From: SVEL01 sp045126215
Lineage (GTDB): Bacteria > Bacillota > Clostridia > Lachnospirales > Lachnospiraceae
Direction of reading: 5' to 3'
NCBI GenBank assembly: GCA_045126215.1
Contig: JBGVOD010000051.1
Span: forward strand, 1 to 64,000
Length of the DNA stretch: 64,000 nt
Shown piece by piece: positions 53,622-62,634 of this stretch (position 1 is the stretch's first letter; each line of letters starts with the position of its first letter). The notes beneath the pieces were generated by a model. The model had not been told where the DNA came from, did no database searches, and was given only the letters and a program-made list of their open reading frames with translations. A program made the translations under genes and the position numbers.

Positions 53622-54290
53622 ATGGCATATTTCGATGTTGTTGAAAAATTTGTAAGTATAAATGGGGAAGGAAGAAAAGCAGGTCAGCTGGCAGTATTTA
53701 TTAGATTTAAAGGATGTAATTTAAAGTGTGAATATTGTGACACAAAGTGGGCTAATGAGAATGATGCAATGTGTGAAAAGATGACTGAACATGAAATATA
53801 TCAGTACATCAAAGACACAGGAGTAAAAAATGTTACACTAACAGGTGGCGAGCCATTATATAGGGATGATATAGATATATTATTACGTCTGCTTGATAAT
53901 GATGAAAATATAAGTGTAGAAATAGAAACAAACGGAAGTATTGATTTGACAGAATATATAAAAATTAGCGAAAGAATTACATTTACAGTTGATTATAAAT
54001 TATCATTAAGTGGTATGGAAAAAGCTATGTATCTTAAGAATTATGAAATATTACGTGACATAGATACTGTTAAGTTTGTTGTTGGAAATGTAGATGATTT
54101 GATAAAATCAAAAGCTATAATAGATGAATATAATTTAGCAGGAAAATGTAAAATCTATCTTAGTCCTGTTTTTGGAAAGATAAAGCCGGAAGAAATTGTT
54201 GAATTTATGAAGGATAATAGGATGAACGATGTTAACTGTCAGCTTCAGCTGCATAAATATATTTGGGACCCAAATAAAAAAGGCGTCTAG
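53622..54290 (+). CDS. queE: 7-carboxy-7-deazaguanine synthase QueE
   Basis: 222 residues, radical-SAM enzyme. The CX3CX2C cluster motif is in RFKGCNLKCEYCDTKW near residues 29-44. SINGEGRKAGQLAVFIRF at the start and NVTLTGGEPLYRDD near 70 are typical QueE. It turns carboxytetrahydropterin into CDG. Follows queD by 15 bases. The sequence is complete, and no fusion is seen. Confidence 0.95.
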   Translation: MAYFDVVEKFVSINGEGRKAGQLAVFIRFKGCNLKCEYCDTKWANENDAMCEKMTEHEIYQYIKDTGVKNVTLTGGEPLYRDDIDILLRLLDNDENISVEIETNGSIDLTEYIKISERITFTVDYKLSLSGMEKAMYLKNYEILRDIDTVKFVVGNVDDLIKSKAIIDEYNLAGKCKIYLSPVFGKIKPEEIVEFMKDNRMNDVNCQLQLHKYIWDPNKKGV

Positions 54291-54314
54291 CACATTAGTA
54301 GAAAGGAAATAGAT

Positions 54315-54920
54315 ATGGCAATAGATACAAATGCAATAAAAGAGCATATTAGGGGAATAATTGTTGCACTTGGAGATAATCCTGAAAGGGAAGGATTGAA
54401 GGAGACTCCAGACAGAGTTGCAAAAATGTATGAAGAAGTTTTTGAAGGTATGAATTATTCAAATGATGAAATTGCAGAAATGTTTGATAAGACCTTTGAA
54501 CAGGATTTACATGCATCAAGTAACAGCAATGATTTGGTAGTTGTAAGAGATATTGATATATACAGCTATTGTGAACATCATCTTGCACTTATGTATGATA
54601 TGAAAGTTACAGTTGCATATGTTCCAAATGGAAAGGTTATTGGACTTAGCAAGATTGCAAGAGTATGTGATATGGTATCAAAGAGACTTCAATTGCAGGA
54701 AAGAATTGGTTCAGATATAGCAGATATAATAGAAAAAATAACAGGATCTTCAGATGTTGCAGTTTTAATTGAAGGATGTCATAGCTGTATGAGTGCAAGA
54801 GGAATAAAGAAACAGAATGCAAAAACATCTACTACAACATTTAGAGGTAAGTTCAAGGATGATTTGGGATTGCAGATAAGACTATATCAGCCATCAGAGC
54901 TGCCAAAAAAGGAGGACTGA
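54315..54920 (+). CDS. folE: GTP cyclohydrolase I
   Basis: 201 residues. Active-site motifs EGLKETPDRVAKMYEEVF, IDIYSYCEHHLALMYD (zinc Cys/His), GLSKIARVCDM and LIEGCHSCMSARGIKKQ are complete. It makes 7,8-dihydroneopterin triphosphate, the entry substrate for both folate and queuosine. Its location inside the que operon suggests it mainly feeds QueD. Whether another folE exists in the genome cannot be seen. GAAAGGAAATAG precedes the ATG. Confidence 0.95.
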   Translation: MAIDTNAIKEHIRGIIVALGDNPEREGLKETPDRVAKMYEEVFEGMNYSNDEIAEMFDKTFEQDLHASSNSNDLVVVRDIDIYSYCEHHLALMYDMKVTVAYVPNGKVIGLSKIARVCDMVSKRLQLQERIGSDIADIIEKITGSSDVAVLIEGCHSCMSARGIKKQNAKTSTTTFRGKFKDDLGLQIRLYQPSELPKKED

Positions 54921-54922
54921 TT

Positions 54923-55603
54923 ATGAAAGCATTGGTTTTGTTTAGTGGTGGTGTAGATTCTACAACATGCCTTGGAATGGCAATTGAGAAATATGGAAAA
55001 GATAATGTAATTGCACTATCTATTTCTTATGGGCAGAAACATAAAAAAGAAATCGAAGCATCTGATAAAATAGCAAAATATTATGGTGTTGAGCATATTT
55101 ATATGGATCTTGCAAAAATATTTGAATTCAGTGATTGCTCATTACTTAGCCATTCAGATAAAGAAATACCACATGAGTCATATAGTATGCAGATTGAAAA
55201 GACAGATGGAAATCCTGTATCAACATATGTTCCGTTCAGAAATGGACTATTTCTTTCAACGGCAGCAAGTATTGCTCTCTCAAAAGAGTGTAGTGTAATA
55301 TATTATGGTGCACATAGTGATGATGCAGCGGGAAGTGCATATCCTGATTGTAGTGAGGCGTTTAATAATGCAATGAAACAGGCAATATACGAAGGTAGCG
55401 GTAAGCAGCTGATTATAGAAGCACCATTTGTTACATGGACAAAGAAAGATGTTGTAAGAGAAGGTCTTAGGTTGAAAGTTCCATATGAACTTACATGGAG
55501 CTGCTATGAAGGACATGAAAAGCCATGTGGTGTATGTGGTACCTGCATAGACAGACAAAGAGCTTTTGAAGAAAATGGAGTTACAGATCCTATACTAGTA
55601 TAG
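54923..55603 (+). CDS. queC: 7-cyano-7-deazaguanine synthase QueC
   Basis: 226 residues. N-terminal PP-loop LFSGGVDSTTCLG, then AHSDDAAGSAYPDC, and a C-terminal zinc site from the Cys residues of TWSCYEGHEKPCGVCGTCIDRQRAF. ATP-dependent conversion of CDG to preQ0. It starts two bases after folE with GGAGGAC inside the end of folE, so translation is coupled. Confidence 0.96.
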   Translation: MKALVLFSGGVDSTTCLGMAIEKYGKDNVIALSISYGQKHKKEIEASDKIAKYYGVEHIYMDLAKIFEFSDCSLLSHSDKEIPHESYSMQIEKTDGNPVSTYVPFRNGLFLSTAASIALSKECSVIYYGAHSDDAAGSAYPDCSEAFNNAMKQAIYEGSGKQLIIEAPFVTWTKKDVVREGLRLKVPYELTWSCYEGHEKPCGVCGTCIDRQRAFEENGVTDPILV

Positions 55604-55671
55604 TTTGATGGAGTGTTGCAGAATATTAGTAACTTTAGTTATGAGATATAGAAAATATTGTGAGGAAAAAA

Positions 55672-56169
55672 ATGAGTGGAAGAAATGAAAAAGAAACAGA
55701 AGGTTTAACACTTCTTGGAAATAAACAGGTAAAATATGCAGATAATTATGCACCTGAAGTGCTTGAAACATTTATAAACAAGCATCCAGAAAATGACTAT
55801 TTTGTAAAGTTTAATTGTCCTGAATTTACAAGCTTATGTCCTATAACAGGGCAGCCGGATTTTGCCACAATAACAATATCATATGTTCCAGGTGAACGAA
55901 TGGTAGAGAGTAAATCTCTAAAGCTTTATTTATTCAGTTTTAGAAATCATGGAGATTTTCATGAAGATTGTGTTAATATAATAATGAAAGATTTAATAAA
56001 GCTTATGGATCCAAAATATATTGAAGTATGGGGAAAATTCACACCAAGAGGTGGTATAAGTATTGATCCATATTGTAATTATGGAAAAAAAGGTACAAAA
56101 TGGGAAGAAGTTGCTTTTAACAGAATGGCAAACCACGATATGTATCCGGAAAAGATTGATAATAGATAA
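55672..56169 (+). CDS. queF: NADPH-dependent 7-cyano-7-deazaguanine reductase QueF
   Basis: 165 residues, the short YkvM type. The thioimide-forming Cys is in FTSLCPITGQPDFATI near residue 60, and the QueF motif ESKSLKLYLFSFRNHGDFHED follows. Reduces preQ0 to preQ1, which Tgt inserts into tRNA. ATG 55672 is used because GTGAGGAAAAAA lies just before it. It closes queD-queE-folE-queC-queF; tgt and queA/queG are not in the window. Confidence 0.95.
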   Translation: MSGRNEKETEGLTLLGNKQVKYADNYAPEVLETFINKHPENDYFVKFNCPEFTSLCPITGQPDFATITISYVPGERMVESKSLKLYLFSFRNHGDFHEDCVNIIMKDLIKLMDPKYIEVWGKFTPRGGISIDPYCNYGKKGTKWEEVAFNRMANHDMYPEKIDNR

Positions 56170-56194
56170 TATTATATATATTAAATAATATATG

Positions 56195-56223
56195 TAGATA
56201 TTAAAATGCATATGTGATATACT
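56195..56223 (+). promoter_or_regulatory. Probable trpS promoter (extended -10)
   Basis: TAGATA (56195-56200), 17-base spacer, TATACT (56218-56223) preceded by TG at 56215-56216. Places a start near 56230, about 70 bases before the trpS ATG, so the tandem repeat at 56239-56282 would lie in the leader. Confidence 0.5.
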
Positions 56224-56238
56224 TTATAAAGTTTTATG

Positions 56239-56282
56239 ATTTTACGCAGGGCGTTCCTATATATTTTACGCAGAGGCGTTCT
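56239..56282 (+). repeat. Tandem direct repeat in the trpS leader
   Basis: ATTTTACGCAGGGCGTTC (from 56239) and ATTTTACGCAGAGGCGTTC (from 56263), period 24 bases, differing by one inserted base. Each can form a small ACGC/GCGT hairpin. No T-box consensus is present. Confidence 0.75.
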
Positions 56283-56301
56283 TGAAGAAAGGCATTTAAA
56301 A

Positions 56302-57417
56302 ATGATTGAAAATAAAAAGAACCAGAAGAAAATTATTTTAACAGGTGACAGACCAACAGGAAGATTACATGTTGGACATTATGTTGGATCTCTTAGAAGA
56401 AGAGTGGAACTTCAGAATACAGGAGATTTTGATAAGATTTTTATTATGATTGCAGATGCACAGGCACTTACAGATAATTTTGATAATCCTGAAAAGGTTA
56501 GACAAAATATTATCGAGGTGGCTCTTGATTATTTAGCATGTGGACTTGATCCTAAGAAATCAACATTATTTATTCAGTCCCAGATACCTGAACTTACAGA
56601 ACTTTCATTTTACTATATGAATCTTGTAACAGTTTCAAGACTTCAGAGAAATCCTACGGTTAAGAGTGAAATTCAGATGAGAAATTTTGAAGCCAGTATT
56701 CCTGTTGGATTCTTTACATATCCAATTAGTCAGGCTTCTGATATTACAGCATTTAAGGCTACAACAGTTCCAGTAGGTGAAGATCAGTTGCCAATGCTTG
56801 AGCAGACAAAGGAAATTGTAAGAAAGTTTAATGCAACATATGAAACAGATGTATTGGTTGAGCCGGAAATTCTTTTGCCGGATAATAAAGCTTGCCTTAG
56901 ATTACCAGGTACAGATGGAAAGGCAAAAATGAGCAAATCACTTGGAAATTGTATTTATCTGGCTGATACTGAAGAAGATGTAAAGAAGAAAATTATGAGT
57001 ATGTTTACAGATCCAAATCATCTTCGTGTGGAAGATCCTGGTAAAGTAGAAGGAAATCCTGTATTCATTTACCTGGATGCATTTTCAAAACAGGAACATT
57101 TCGCAGAATATCTTCCTGATTATGCAAATCTTGATGAGCTTAAGGCACATTACCAGAGAGGCGGACTTGGAGATGTTAAGGTTAAGAAGTTCTTAAATAA
57201 TGTTATGCAGGAGACTCTTGCACCTATTAGAGCAAGAAGAAAAGAATTTGAAAAAGATATTCCTGAAATATACAATATTTTAAGAAAAGGTAGCGAAGAG
57301 GCGAGAGAAGTTGCTGCATCAACACTTTCTGATGTAAAGAGCGCTATGAAGATAAATTATTTCGAAGACGAACAACTTATTAAAACTCAAAGTGAAAAAT
57401 ATAGCTACGAATCATAA
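56302..57417 (+). CDS. trpS: Tryptophanyl-tRNA synthetase
   Basis: 371 residues. Class I signature: HIGH-type GRLHVGHYVGS and KMSKS in GKAKMSKSLGN. Other recognisable parts are MIADAQALTDNFDNPEKVRQNI, TVPVGEDQLPMLEQTKEI and a C-terminal extension of about 15 residues. ATG 56302 has GAAGAAAGG upstream; the open frame extends 22 codons further 5' but that part overlaps the repeat-containing leader. Leads into a terminator-like hairpin that also precedes the next gene. Confidence 0.95.
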   Translation: MIENKKNQKKIILTGDRPTGRLHVGHYVGSLRRRVELQNTGDFDKIFIMIADAQALTDNFDNPEKVRQNIIEVALDYLACGLDPKKSTLFIQSQIPELTELSFYYMNLVTVSRLQRNPTVKSEIQMRNFEASIPVGFFTYPISQASDITAFKATTVPVGEDQLPMLEQTKEIVRKFNATYETDVLVEPEILLPDNKACLRLPGTDGKAKMSKSLGNCIYLADTEEDVKKKIMSMFTDPNHLRVEDPGKVEGNPVFIYLDAFSKQEHFAEYLPDYANLDELKAHYQRGGLGDVKVKKFLNNVMQETLAPIRARRKEFEKDIPEIYNILRKGSEEAREVAASTLSDVKSAMKINYFEDEQLIKTQSEKYSYES

Positions 57418-57446
57418 TTGATAGAATAGTATTATATTAATATAGT
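57418..57446 (+). promoter_or_regulatory. Promoter of the GH13 gene
   Basis: TTGATA (57418-57423), 17-base spacer, TATAGT (57441-57446), starting just at the end of trpS. The predicted transcript start near 57453 leaves a leader of about 88 bases that contains the hairpin at 57466-57534. Confidence 0.65.
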
Positions 57447-57465
57447 ATTTTACAAGAATATAAAG

Positions 57466-57540
57466 ACTCCTTTCAATATAATTAAAATATATTAATCGTG
57501 GAAAATATTTTAATTATATTATTCTGAAAGGAGTTTTTTT
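57466..57540 (+). promoter_or_regulatory. Terminator-like hairpin that sequesters the Shine-Dalgarno of the GH13 gene
   Basis: ACTCCTTTC (57466-57474) pairs with GAAAGGAGT (57526-57534), and AATATAATTAAAATAT (57475-57490) with its complement at 57505-57520; a five-base bulge (57521-57525) separates the two. Seven T (57534-57540) follow, and ATG is at 57541. The only ribosome binding site, AAAGGAG at 57527-57533, is wholly inside the stem. It can act as terminator for trpS and as an on/off element for the gene behind. Confidence 0.8.
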
Positions 57541-59298
57541 ATGAATATTGCAGGAATATATCACAGAACAGATGAAAATTATTGTTATCCATTGGATGAA
57601 AACAAACTCTTGATTTCTATCAAGACAGGTATAGAGGTTGATAGAGTAGTATTATATCATGGGGACCCTTTTTCACATGGAATTGCAGGAAGTAATCAGA
57701 ACTGGACAGGAGAAGCTGTCTTAATGGAAGATTGCACAAGATTGAAATATCATAAATTATGGAAGTGCATTTTAGAGCCACGATTTAAGAGAGAAAAGTA
57801 TTATTTTGAGATTCATAGTGGGGATGAAGTGATTTGCATGATGGAAGATGATTTTTATGATTTGGAGCATATGAATTCCACAGGAGCATCAGGTCAATAT
57901 TTTACTTTTCCATGGTTGAATGATTCTGATGTTGTAAGAGTTCCGGAATGGGTAAAAGACAGAGTATGGTATCAGATATTTCCAGAAAGGTTTTGTAATG
58001 GAAATCCATCAAGGAATAATAAATATGTTAAAAGATGGAAAAGTGAACCAGTGAACCATTTTGACTGGTATGGTGGAGATTTAGAAGGTATTATTTCTAA
58101 ACTGCCATATCTTAATGAACTTGGTATTACGGGATTATACCTGAATCCTATTTTTTTAGCTGAATCAAATCACAAGTATGATACAACTGATTATGAAATA
58201 GTTGATCCCGGCTTTGGCGACGATGAAGTATTAAGAGAACTGGTTGATAAGGCTCATCACTTGGGGATTGCTGTTATGCTTGATGGGGTTTTTAACCATT
58301 GTGGCAGGAAAAACAAGATATGGCTTGATGTATTGGAAAAAGGAAAAGAGTCTGAATACTATGATTGGTTCTATATAAATAAATGGCCGATTGACAGAAA
58401 TAAAAGAGATACAAAGGATGGAGAATTTTTCTCATTTGCTTTTGCAGCATCGATGCCAAAATTAAATACAAATAATCCAAAAGTTGTAGATTATATAACA
58501 AATGTTTGTAAGAACTGGATTAAAAAATATGGTATAGATGGTATTAGATTTGACGTTGGAAATGAAGTATCCCATACATTCCTTAAACATTTGAATCACG
58601 AGCTTAAAAAGATTAAACCTGAGATATATCTTATGGGTGAAATATGGCATGATTCAGAAAGCTTTCTTAAGGGAGATGAATATGATGCTGTTATGAATTA
58701 TCCATTAGTTAATTCTGTATCTGAATTTTGGTATAACGAAAAGTTTAACAGAGTAGATTTTGAATATGCATATAACAGATGCTATAACTTGTACAGAAAA
58801 CAGCAGATGGAAGTTGCATTCAACCTATTTGATTCACATGATACAGACAGGATAATGCACAGGGTAAAAGGAGACTTTGATAAACTGTACCAGCAGATGG
58901 TTTTATTATTTACTGTAGCAGGTAGTCCTTGTATATATTATGGTACAGAGATTGGACTTGAAGGTGGATTTGATCCTGACTGTAGAAGATGTATGCCTTG
59001 GGAAGACATTGATGCAGGAAAGTATAATGATCGAATCAATATGATGAAACATTTGATATATCTAAGAAAAAATATCGAAGCATTTAGAGAATTTGAAATT
59101 GAATTTGTGAAAGATATTGAAAATGATAAGGTTTTGCATTATAAAAAGTCAGATAAATATGGACATATTTATCATATTATATTAAACTGTTCGAGTGATG
59201 ATGTTGAAATTGATATATGCAGTAATATACTACTTGCAAATAGATATACAGACAAAAAATTACTAAAGAACGGAGCAGTTATTTATGAAGAGAATTAA
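57541..59298 (+). CDS. Cytoplasmic neopullulanase/cyclomaltodextrinase-type GH13 enzyme
   Basis: 585 residues without a signal peptide. An N-terminal CBM34-like domain (about 1-125: IYHRTDENYCYPLDENKLLISI) is followed by the GH13 barrel. Catalytic residues: Asp338 in IRFDVGNEVSH, Glu367 in LMGEIWHD, Asp434 in FDSHDTD; also WYQIFPERFCNG and YLNPIFLAESNHKYDT. This matches GH13_20 enzymes that hydrolyse maltodextrins, cyclodextrins and pullulan inside the cell. Behind its own promoter and the RBS-burying hairpin, so expression is probably conditional. Its end overlaps the next gene by 14 bases. Confidence 0.92.
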   Translation: MNIAGIYHRTDENYCYPLDENKLLISIKTGIEVDRVVLYHGDPFSHGIAGSNQNWTGEAVLMEDCTRLKYHKLWKCILEPRFKREKYYFEIHSGDEVICMMEDDFYDLEHMNSTGASGQYFTFPWLNDSDVVRVPEWVKDRVWYQIFPERFCNGNPSRNNKYVKRWKSEPVNHFDWYGGDLEGIISKLPYLNELGITGLYLNPIFLAESNHKYDTTDYEIVDPGFGDDEVLRELVDKAHHLGIAVMLDGVFNHCGRKNKIWLDVLEKGKESEYYDWFYINKWPIDRNKRDTKDGEFFSFAFAASMPKLNTNNPKVVDYITNVCKNWIKKYGIDGIRFDVGNEVSHTFLKHLNHELKKIKPEIYLMGEIWHDSESFLKGDEYDAVMNYPLVNSVSEFWYNEKFNRVDFEYAYNRCYNLYRKQQMEVAFNLFDSHDTDRIMHRVKGDFDKLYQQMVLLFTVAGSPCIYYGTEIGLEGGFDPDCRRCMPWEDIDAGKYNDRINMMKHLIYLRKNIEAFREFEIEFVKDIENDKVLHYKKSDKYGHIYHIILNCSSDDVEIDICSNILLANRYTDKKLLKNGAVIYEEN

Positions 59299-60463
59299 AG
59301 CTACTATTGCGAATTGTTCTTTTCTTATTATGATTATTATGACTGCCATCTTTACTGTTGGTTGTAAAGATGATGCAGTCATTTTAAATGATAAGGAAAC
59401 AACAGTCACAGAATTGAAGGATAATATACCAGACAATGAGAATACGACTTCAAAAGATGATGTTACAACAGAAAGTCAGCAAGAAACAGAAACTACACAG
59501 AGGTATATTCCAATATCCCTTGCAGTAGTTGGAGATGTAGATATGTCTGACAGGATAGATACAGCATATAAAGAATCTGGATTGCAGGGTGTATTATCAG
59601 ACAACATCATAAATGTATTCCAGAATTCTGATATTACAGCAATCAATCATGAGTATGTCGCTTCTGATCATGATGATTCCCATAAGGTTGATTATGAACT
59701 TTGGTATTATAAACATCCAACATATAGAGAACAATATCTAAAGGAAATGGGTGTTGATGTGGTAACACTTGCCAATAACCATACAATGGATTATGGAGAA
59801 GAAGGCTTAATTGACACAATGGAAGCTCTTAGAAATGTTGGAATATCGTATGTTGGTGTTGGAAAAGATTTGAATGAAGCAAAGTCAGCATATATACGTG
59901 AGATAAATGGAAAGAAGATTGCTATTGTTGCTGCAAACAGAGTTGTTCCAAGAGTTGACTGGTATGCAGGGGAGAATAAAGCAGGTCATATGACAACATA
60001 TGAAGGAACTGACAGATATGGAATTATCAAGGACGAAATCTCTCGATTAAAGAATGATGAAAAGTGTGATCTTGTGGTAATGCTTGTACATTTTGGAGAA
60101 AATCAGGATCCTGAAATAAAGGATTATGAATATAACTGTGCTCATGGTTATGTTGATGCAGGAGCAGATGTTGTAATTGGAACACATACACATACTTTAC
60201 AAGGGGCTGAAATATATAATGGTAAATATATATTCTATGGTGTTGGTAATTTTATGTTTGAAGGATATGCTGTTGATACAGTAGTTGTGCAACTTTATTT
60301 GTGTGAAGACAATACTGTAATCGCGAAGCTGATGCCATGTAAGAGTCAGGGTTTTAAAACCTGGGATGTTGAAGGATATGAAGCAAGGCAAATATTTGAT
60401 ACAATTACTGAAATGTCAGTCAATGTTTCTATATCTGATGAAGGTATCGTAATGAAAAAATAA
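59285..60463 (+). CDS. CapA family lipoprotein
   Basis: 392 residues. Signal with a lipobox: LIMIIMTAIFTVGC, Cys27 as lipid attachment. A Thr/Glu-rich stalk (30-70) is followed by the PGA_cap (metallophosphatase-like) domain: LAVVGDVDMSDRI, VVTLANNHTMDYGEEGL, VVMLVHFGEN and GADVVIGTHTHTLQG, with the metal-binding His/Asp/Asn residues. CapA proteins take part in poly-gamma-glutamate or capsule assembly in some bacteria, but many in Clostridia have no assigned substrate and no capBC is nearby. Overlaps the GH13 gene by 14 bases. Confidence 0.88.
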   Translation: MKRIKATIANCSFLIMIIMTAIFTVGCKDDAVILNDKETTVTELKDNIPDNENTTSKDDVTTESQQETETTQRYIPISLAVVGDVDMSDRIDTAYKESGLQGVLSDNIINVFQNSDITAINHEYVASDHDDSHKVDYELWYYKHPTYREQYLKEMGVDVVTLANNHTMDYGEEGLIDTMEALRNVGISYVGVGKDLNEAKSAYIREINGKKIAIVAANRVVPRVDWYAGENKAGHMTTYEGTDRYGIIKDEISRLKNDEKCDLVVMLVHFGENQDPEIKDYEYNCAHGYVDAGADVVIGTHTHTLQGAEIYNGKYIFYGVGNFMFEGYAVDTVVVQLYLCEDNTVIAKLMPCKSQGFKTWDVEGYEARQIFDTITEMSVNVSISDEGIVMKK

Positions 60464-60521
60464 TTTTAAAAATTTGTGTAGGAAAAGAATAGAAATACAG
60501 TGATTATGTGGAGTTGTAAGC

Positions 60522-60550
60522 TTGCGCTAATCATCTGATTATGATACAAT
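60522..60550 (+). promoter_or_regulatory. Promoter of the polysaccharide deacetylase gene
   Basis: TTGCGC (60522-60527), 17-base spacer, TACAAT (60545-60550), 36 bases before the ATG; GAAAGGG lies before the start codon. Confidence 0.6.
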
Positions 60551-60586
60551 AATATGACGTGTATTATACTTTGAAAGGGTGCGAAG

Positions 60587-61594
60587 ATGGATAATTCGAA
60601 CAAAAGCCTTAGCAATAACGATAGACGTGCAAGAATAAACAAAATGAAAAAAGCTATAGTAATTATTGCGATATCATTGATTATTATTCCTATAGTACTA
60701 TGTATAATATTGACAGCAAAAGTATGTTCTCTGGAAAACAAACTGGATGAATTGATTGCCAAAAAGGATGCTTTTGATGAATTTTATGAGATAGACGAGA
60801 ATGGTAAAATTCATCTTAAGGAAGTATCTGAAAATGCAGTTAATAAAGAAACAACAGAAAATAAGGAACCTGATAGTACATCAAATAATCAGGAAGATGC
60901 CGGAAACACAGAAGAAGACACCACTCTTAGTGAAGAAGAAATGAAAGAGCTACAGAGCAAGAGAGGATATGGTAAAGTAGTATGTCTTACTTTTGATGAC
61001 GGACCAAGCGCTAATACACAGAAGATATTAGATATATTAAATCAATATAATGTTAAAGCGACGTTTTTTGTGGTTGCAAAGACTGATGAGGAATCTTTAT
61101 CAAGATACAGGGCTATAGTTGATAGTGGTAATACAATAGCACTTCATTCGTATACGCACGATTATTCAAAGATATATGATAACATAGAGGCATATATTGA
61201 AGATGTTACAAAGATACATGACTTAGTATACGAAGTAACAGGAGTAGATTCAAAAATATACAGATTTCCGGGAGGAAGTGCAAATTCTAGCGCAAAGATG
61301 GATGTTCACGAATGCATAGATTATTTAAATAGTCAGGGATATACATACTATGACTGGAATATTTCAAGTGGTGATGCATCTCCTGCATTGCAGACGAAAG
61401 AACAGATATTGGAAAATATTAAAAAAAATCTGTATGATGTTAACACAGGCATTATTTTGATGCATGATGCAGAATATAAGCCGACTACAGTAGAGGCATT
61501 ACCGGAGCTTATTGAGTTGCTTCAAAGTGAAGGTTTTGAGATAAAAGCAATTGATGACAGCGTGAAAACTGTTCAGCAGATTAAGAGTGAATAA
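60587..61594 (+). CDS. Membrane-anchored polysaccharide deacetylase
   Basis: 335 residues. One N-terminal membrane helix (AIVIIAISLIIIPIVLCIILT), a coiled coil and acidic stalk (60-125), then a NodB-homology domain from about 130: CLTFDDGPS with Asp137/Asp138, ALHSYTHDY with the metal His pair, YRFPGGSAN, DWNISSGDA and LMHDAEYKP. A peptidoglycan N-acetylglucosamine deacetylase is the likeliest role (PgdA-like). Leads into the bactofilin gene after 14 bases, so both probably act on the cell envelope. Confidence 0.92.
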   Translation: MDNSNKSLSNNDRRARINKMKKAIVIIAISLIIIPIVLCIILTAKVCSLENKLDELIAKKDAFDEFYEIDENGKIHLKEVSENAVNKETTENKEPDSTSNNQEDAGNTEEDTTLSEEEMKELQSKRGYGKVVCLTFDDGPSANTQKILDILNQYNVKATFFVVAKTDEESLSRYRAIVDSGNTIALHSYTHDYSKIYDNIEAYIEDVTKIHDLVYEVTGVDSKIYRFPGGSANSSAKMDVHECIDYLNSQGYTYYDWNISSGDASPALQTKEQILENIKKNLYDVNTGIILMHDAEYKPTTVEALPELIELLQSEGFEIKAIDDSVKTVQQIKSE

Positions 61595-61608
61595 AATGGA
61601 GGAATAGG

Positions 61609-62634
61609 ATGAGTTTTTTAAAGGATTTTAAGGATGATTTGGCTCAGGCAGTTAATGAGCTTGTATCTGATGATGATGTCACTACAGAAGAATCAGATGA
61701 AATGGTAAATACATTGGATGAAAGTGACTTCGATGTTGATACAATAGGTGATACTATTGGTGATGCAAAATCAACAGATGAAGATACAAAAGAAATAAGA
61801 GAAAATGTTAAGAATAAAGAATATAAGAATTCTTCAAAAAAGAAAAATAAGGATAAGAAATATACAAAGGAAGAAGATAATATTGAAGAACTAGTGGAAA
61901 GAGAAGTACCAGAGGATGAAGAGATTCCTGTTGCATTAGATACGGATGAATTTGAGATTCCTGAAATAGCAGCGACAGAAATAGATGAATTAGCAACTAT
62001 AGAAGAATCATTAGAAATAGATGAATCAGCAGCTATAGAAGAAGTAAATGACTTGGAAAAGTTAACAGAATTAGAGGAAGAAAAAATGAGCGATTTAGAA
62101 ATGGTAACAGAATTAGATGAAGAGGTTAATACTCTTGTAGAAGAGACAGTAAGTGATGATGCGGATGTAGCAAGTGATGAGATTACAGAAATTACAAAAG
62201 GAACATCAATCACAGGTAGCCTTGAATCAAATGGGTCTATCAACATATATGGTAAGGTATGTGGTGATATTTCTTGTAAAGGTAAGCTTGTTGTTACAGG
62301 TAAGATCAAAGGAACATCACAGGCCAAAGAGGTATTTGCAAATAATGCAAAAATTGAAGGTGATGTAAAGAGTGAAGGTGCTGTTAAGATTGGTAATGGT
62401 TCAGTTATCATTGGTAACATTTTTGCAACAAGTGCAGTAATTGGCGGTGCAATTAAAGGTGATATAGATGTTCAGGGACCTGTTATTGTAGATGGTACTG
62501 CTGTTATTCAGGGCAATATCAAGTCAAGATCAGTTCAGATAAATAATGGAGCTGTAATCGAAGGTTTCTGCTCACAGTGCTATGCTGAAATTGATTACAA
62601 GTCATTATTTGATGATACATTCTCAGATAAATAA
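61609..62634 (+). CDS. Bactofilin with long acidic N-terminal region
   Basis: 341 residues. The C-terminal bactofilin (polymer-forming cytoskeletal) beta-helix is at about 195-320: TKGTSITGSLESNGSINIYGKVCGDISCKGKLVVTGKIKG and further short repeats with G every six or so residues (key motif G-x-I-x-G-D-I). The first 190 residues are strongly acidic with Lys-rich islands, repetitive (LEIDES, EELVER) and probably disordered. Bactofilins polymerise without nucleotide and recruit cell-wall enzymes; the adjacent deacetylase is a plausible partner. GGAGGAAT ribosome binding site. Confidence 0.9.
   Translation: MSFLKDFKDDLAQAVNELVSDDDVTTEESDEMVNTLDESDFDVDTIGDTIGDAKSTDEDTKEIRENVKNKEYKNSSKKKNKDKKYTKEEDNIEELVEREVPEDEEIPVALDTDEFEIPEIAATEIDELATIEESLEIDESAAIEEVNDLEKLTELEEEKMSDLEMVTELDEEVNTLVEETVSDDADVASDEITEITKGTSITGSLESNGSINIYGKVCGDISCKGKLVVTGKIKGTSQAKEVFANNAKIEGDVKSEGAVKIGNGSVIIGNIFATSAVIGGAIKGDIDVQGPVIVDGTAVIQGNIKSRSVQINNGAVIEGFCSQCYAEIDYKSLFDDTFSDK

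Noticed and set aside
56170..56301. T-box leader for trpS
   Set aside because: No T-box consensus (AGGGUGGNACCGCG) and too little room for the specifier stem.
61644..62420. A 258-codon minus-strand frame opposite the bactofilin gene
   Set aside because: Ser-rich antisense reading of a Glu/Asp-rich coding region; the + strand bactofilin has a clear domain and ribosome binding site.
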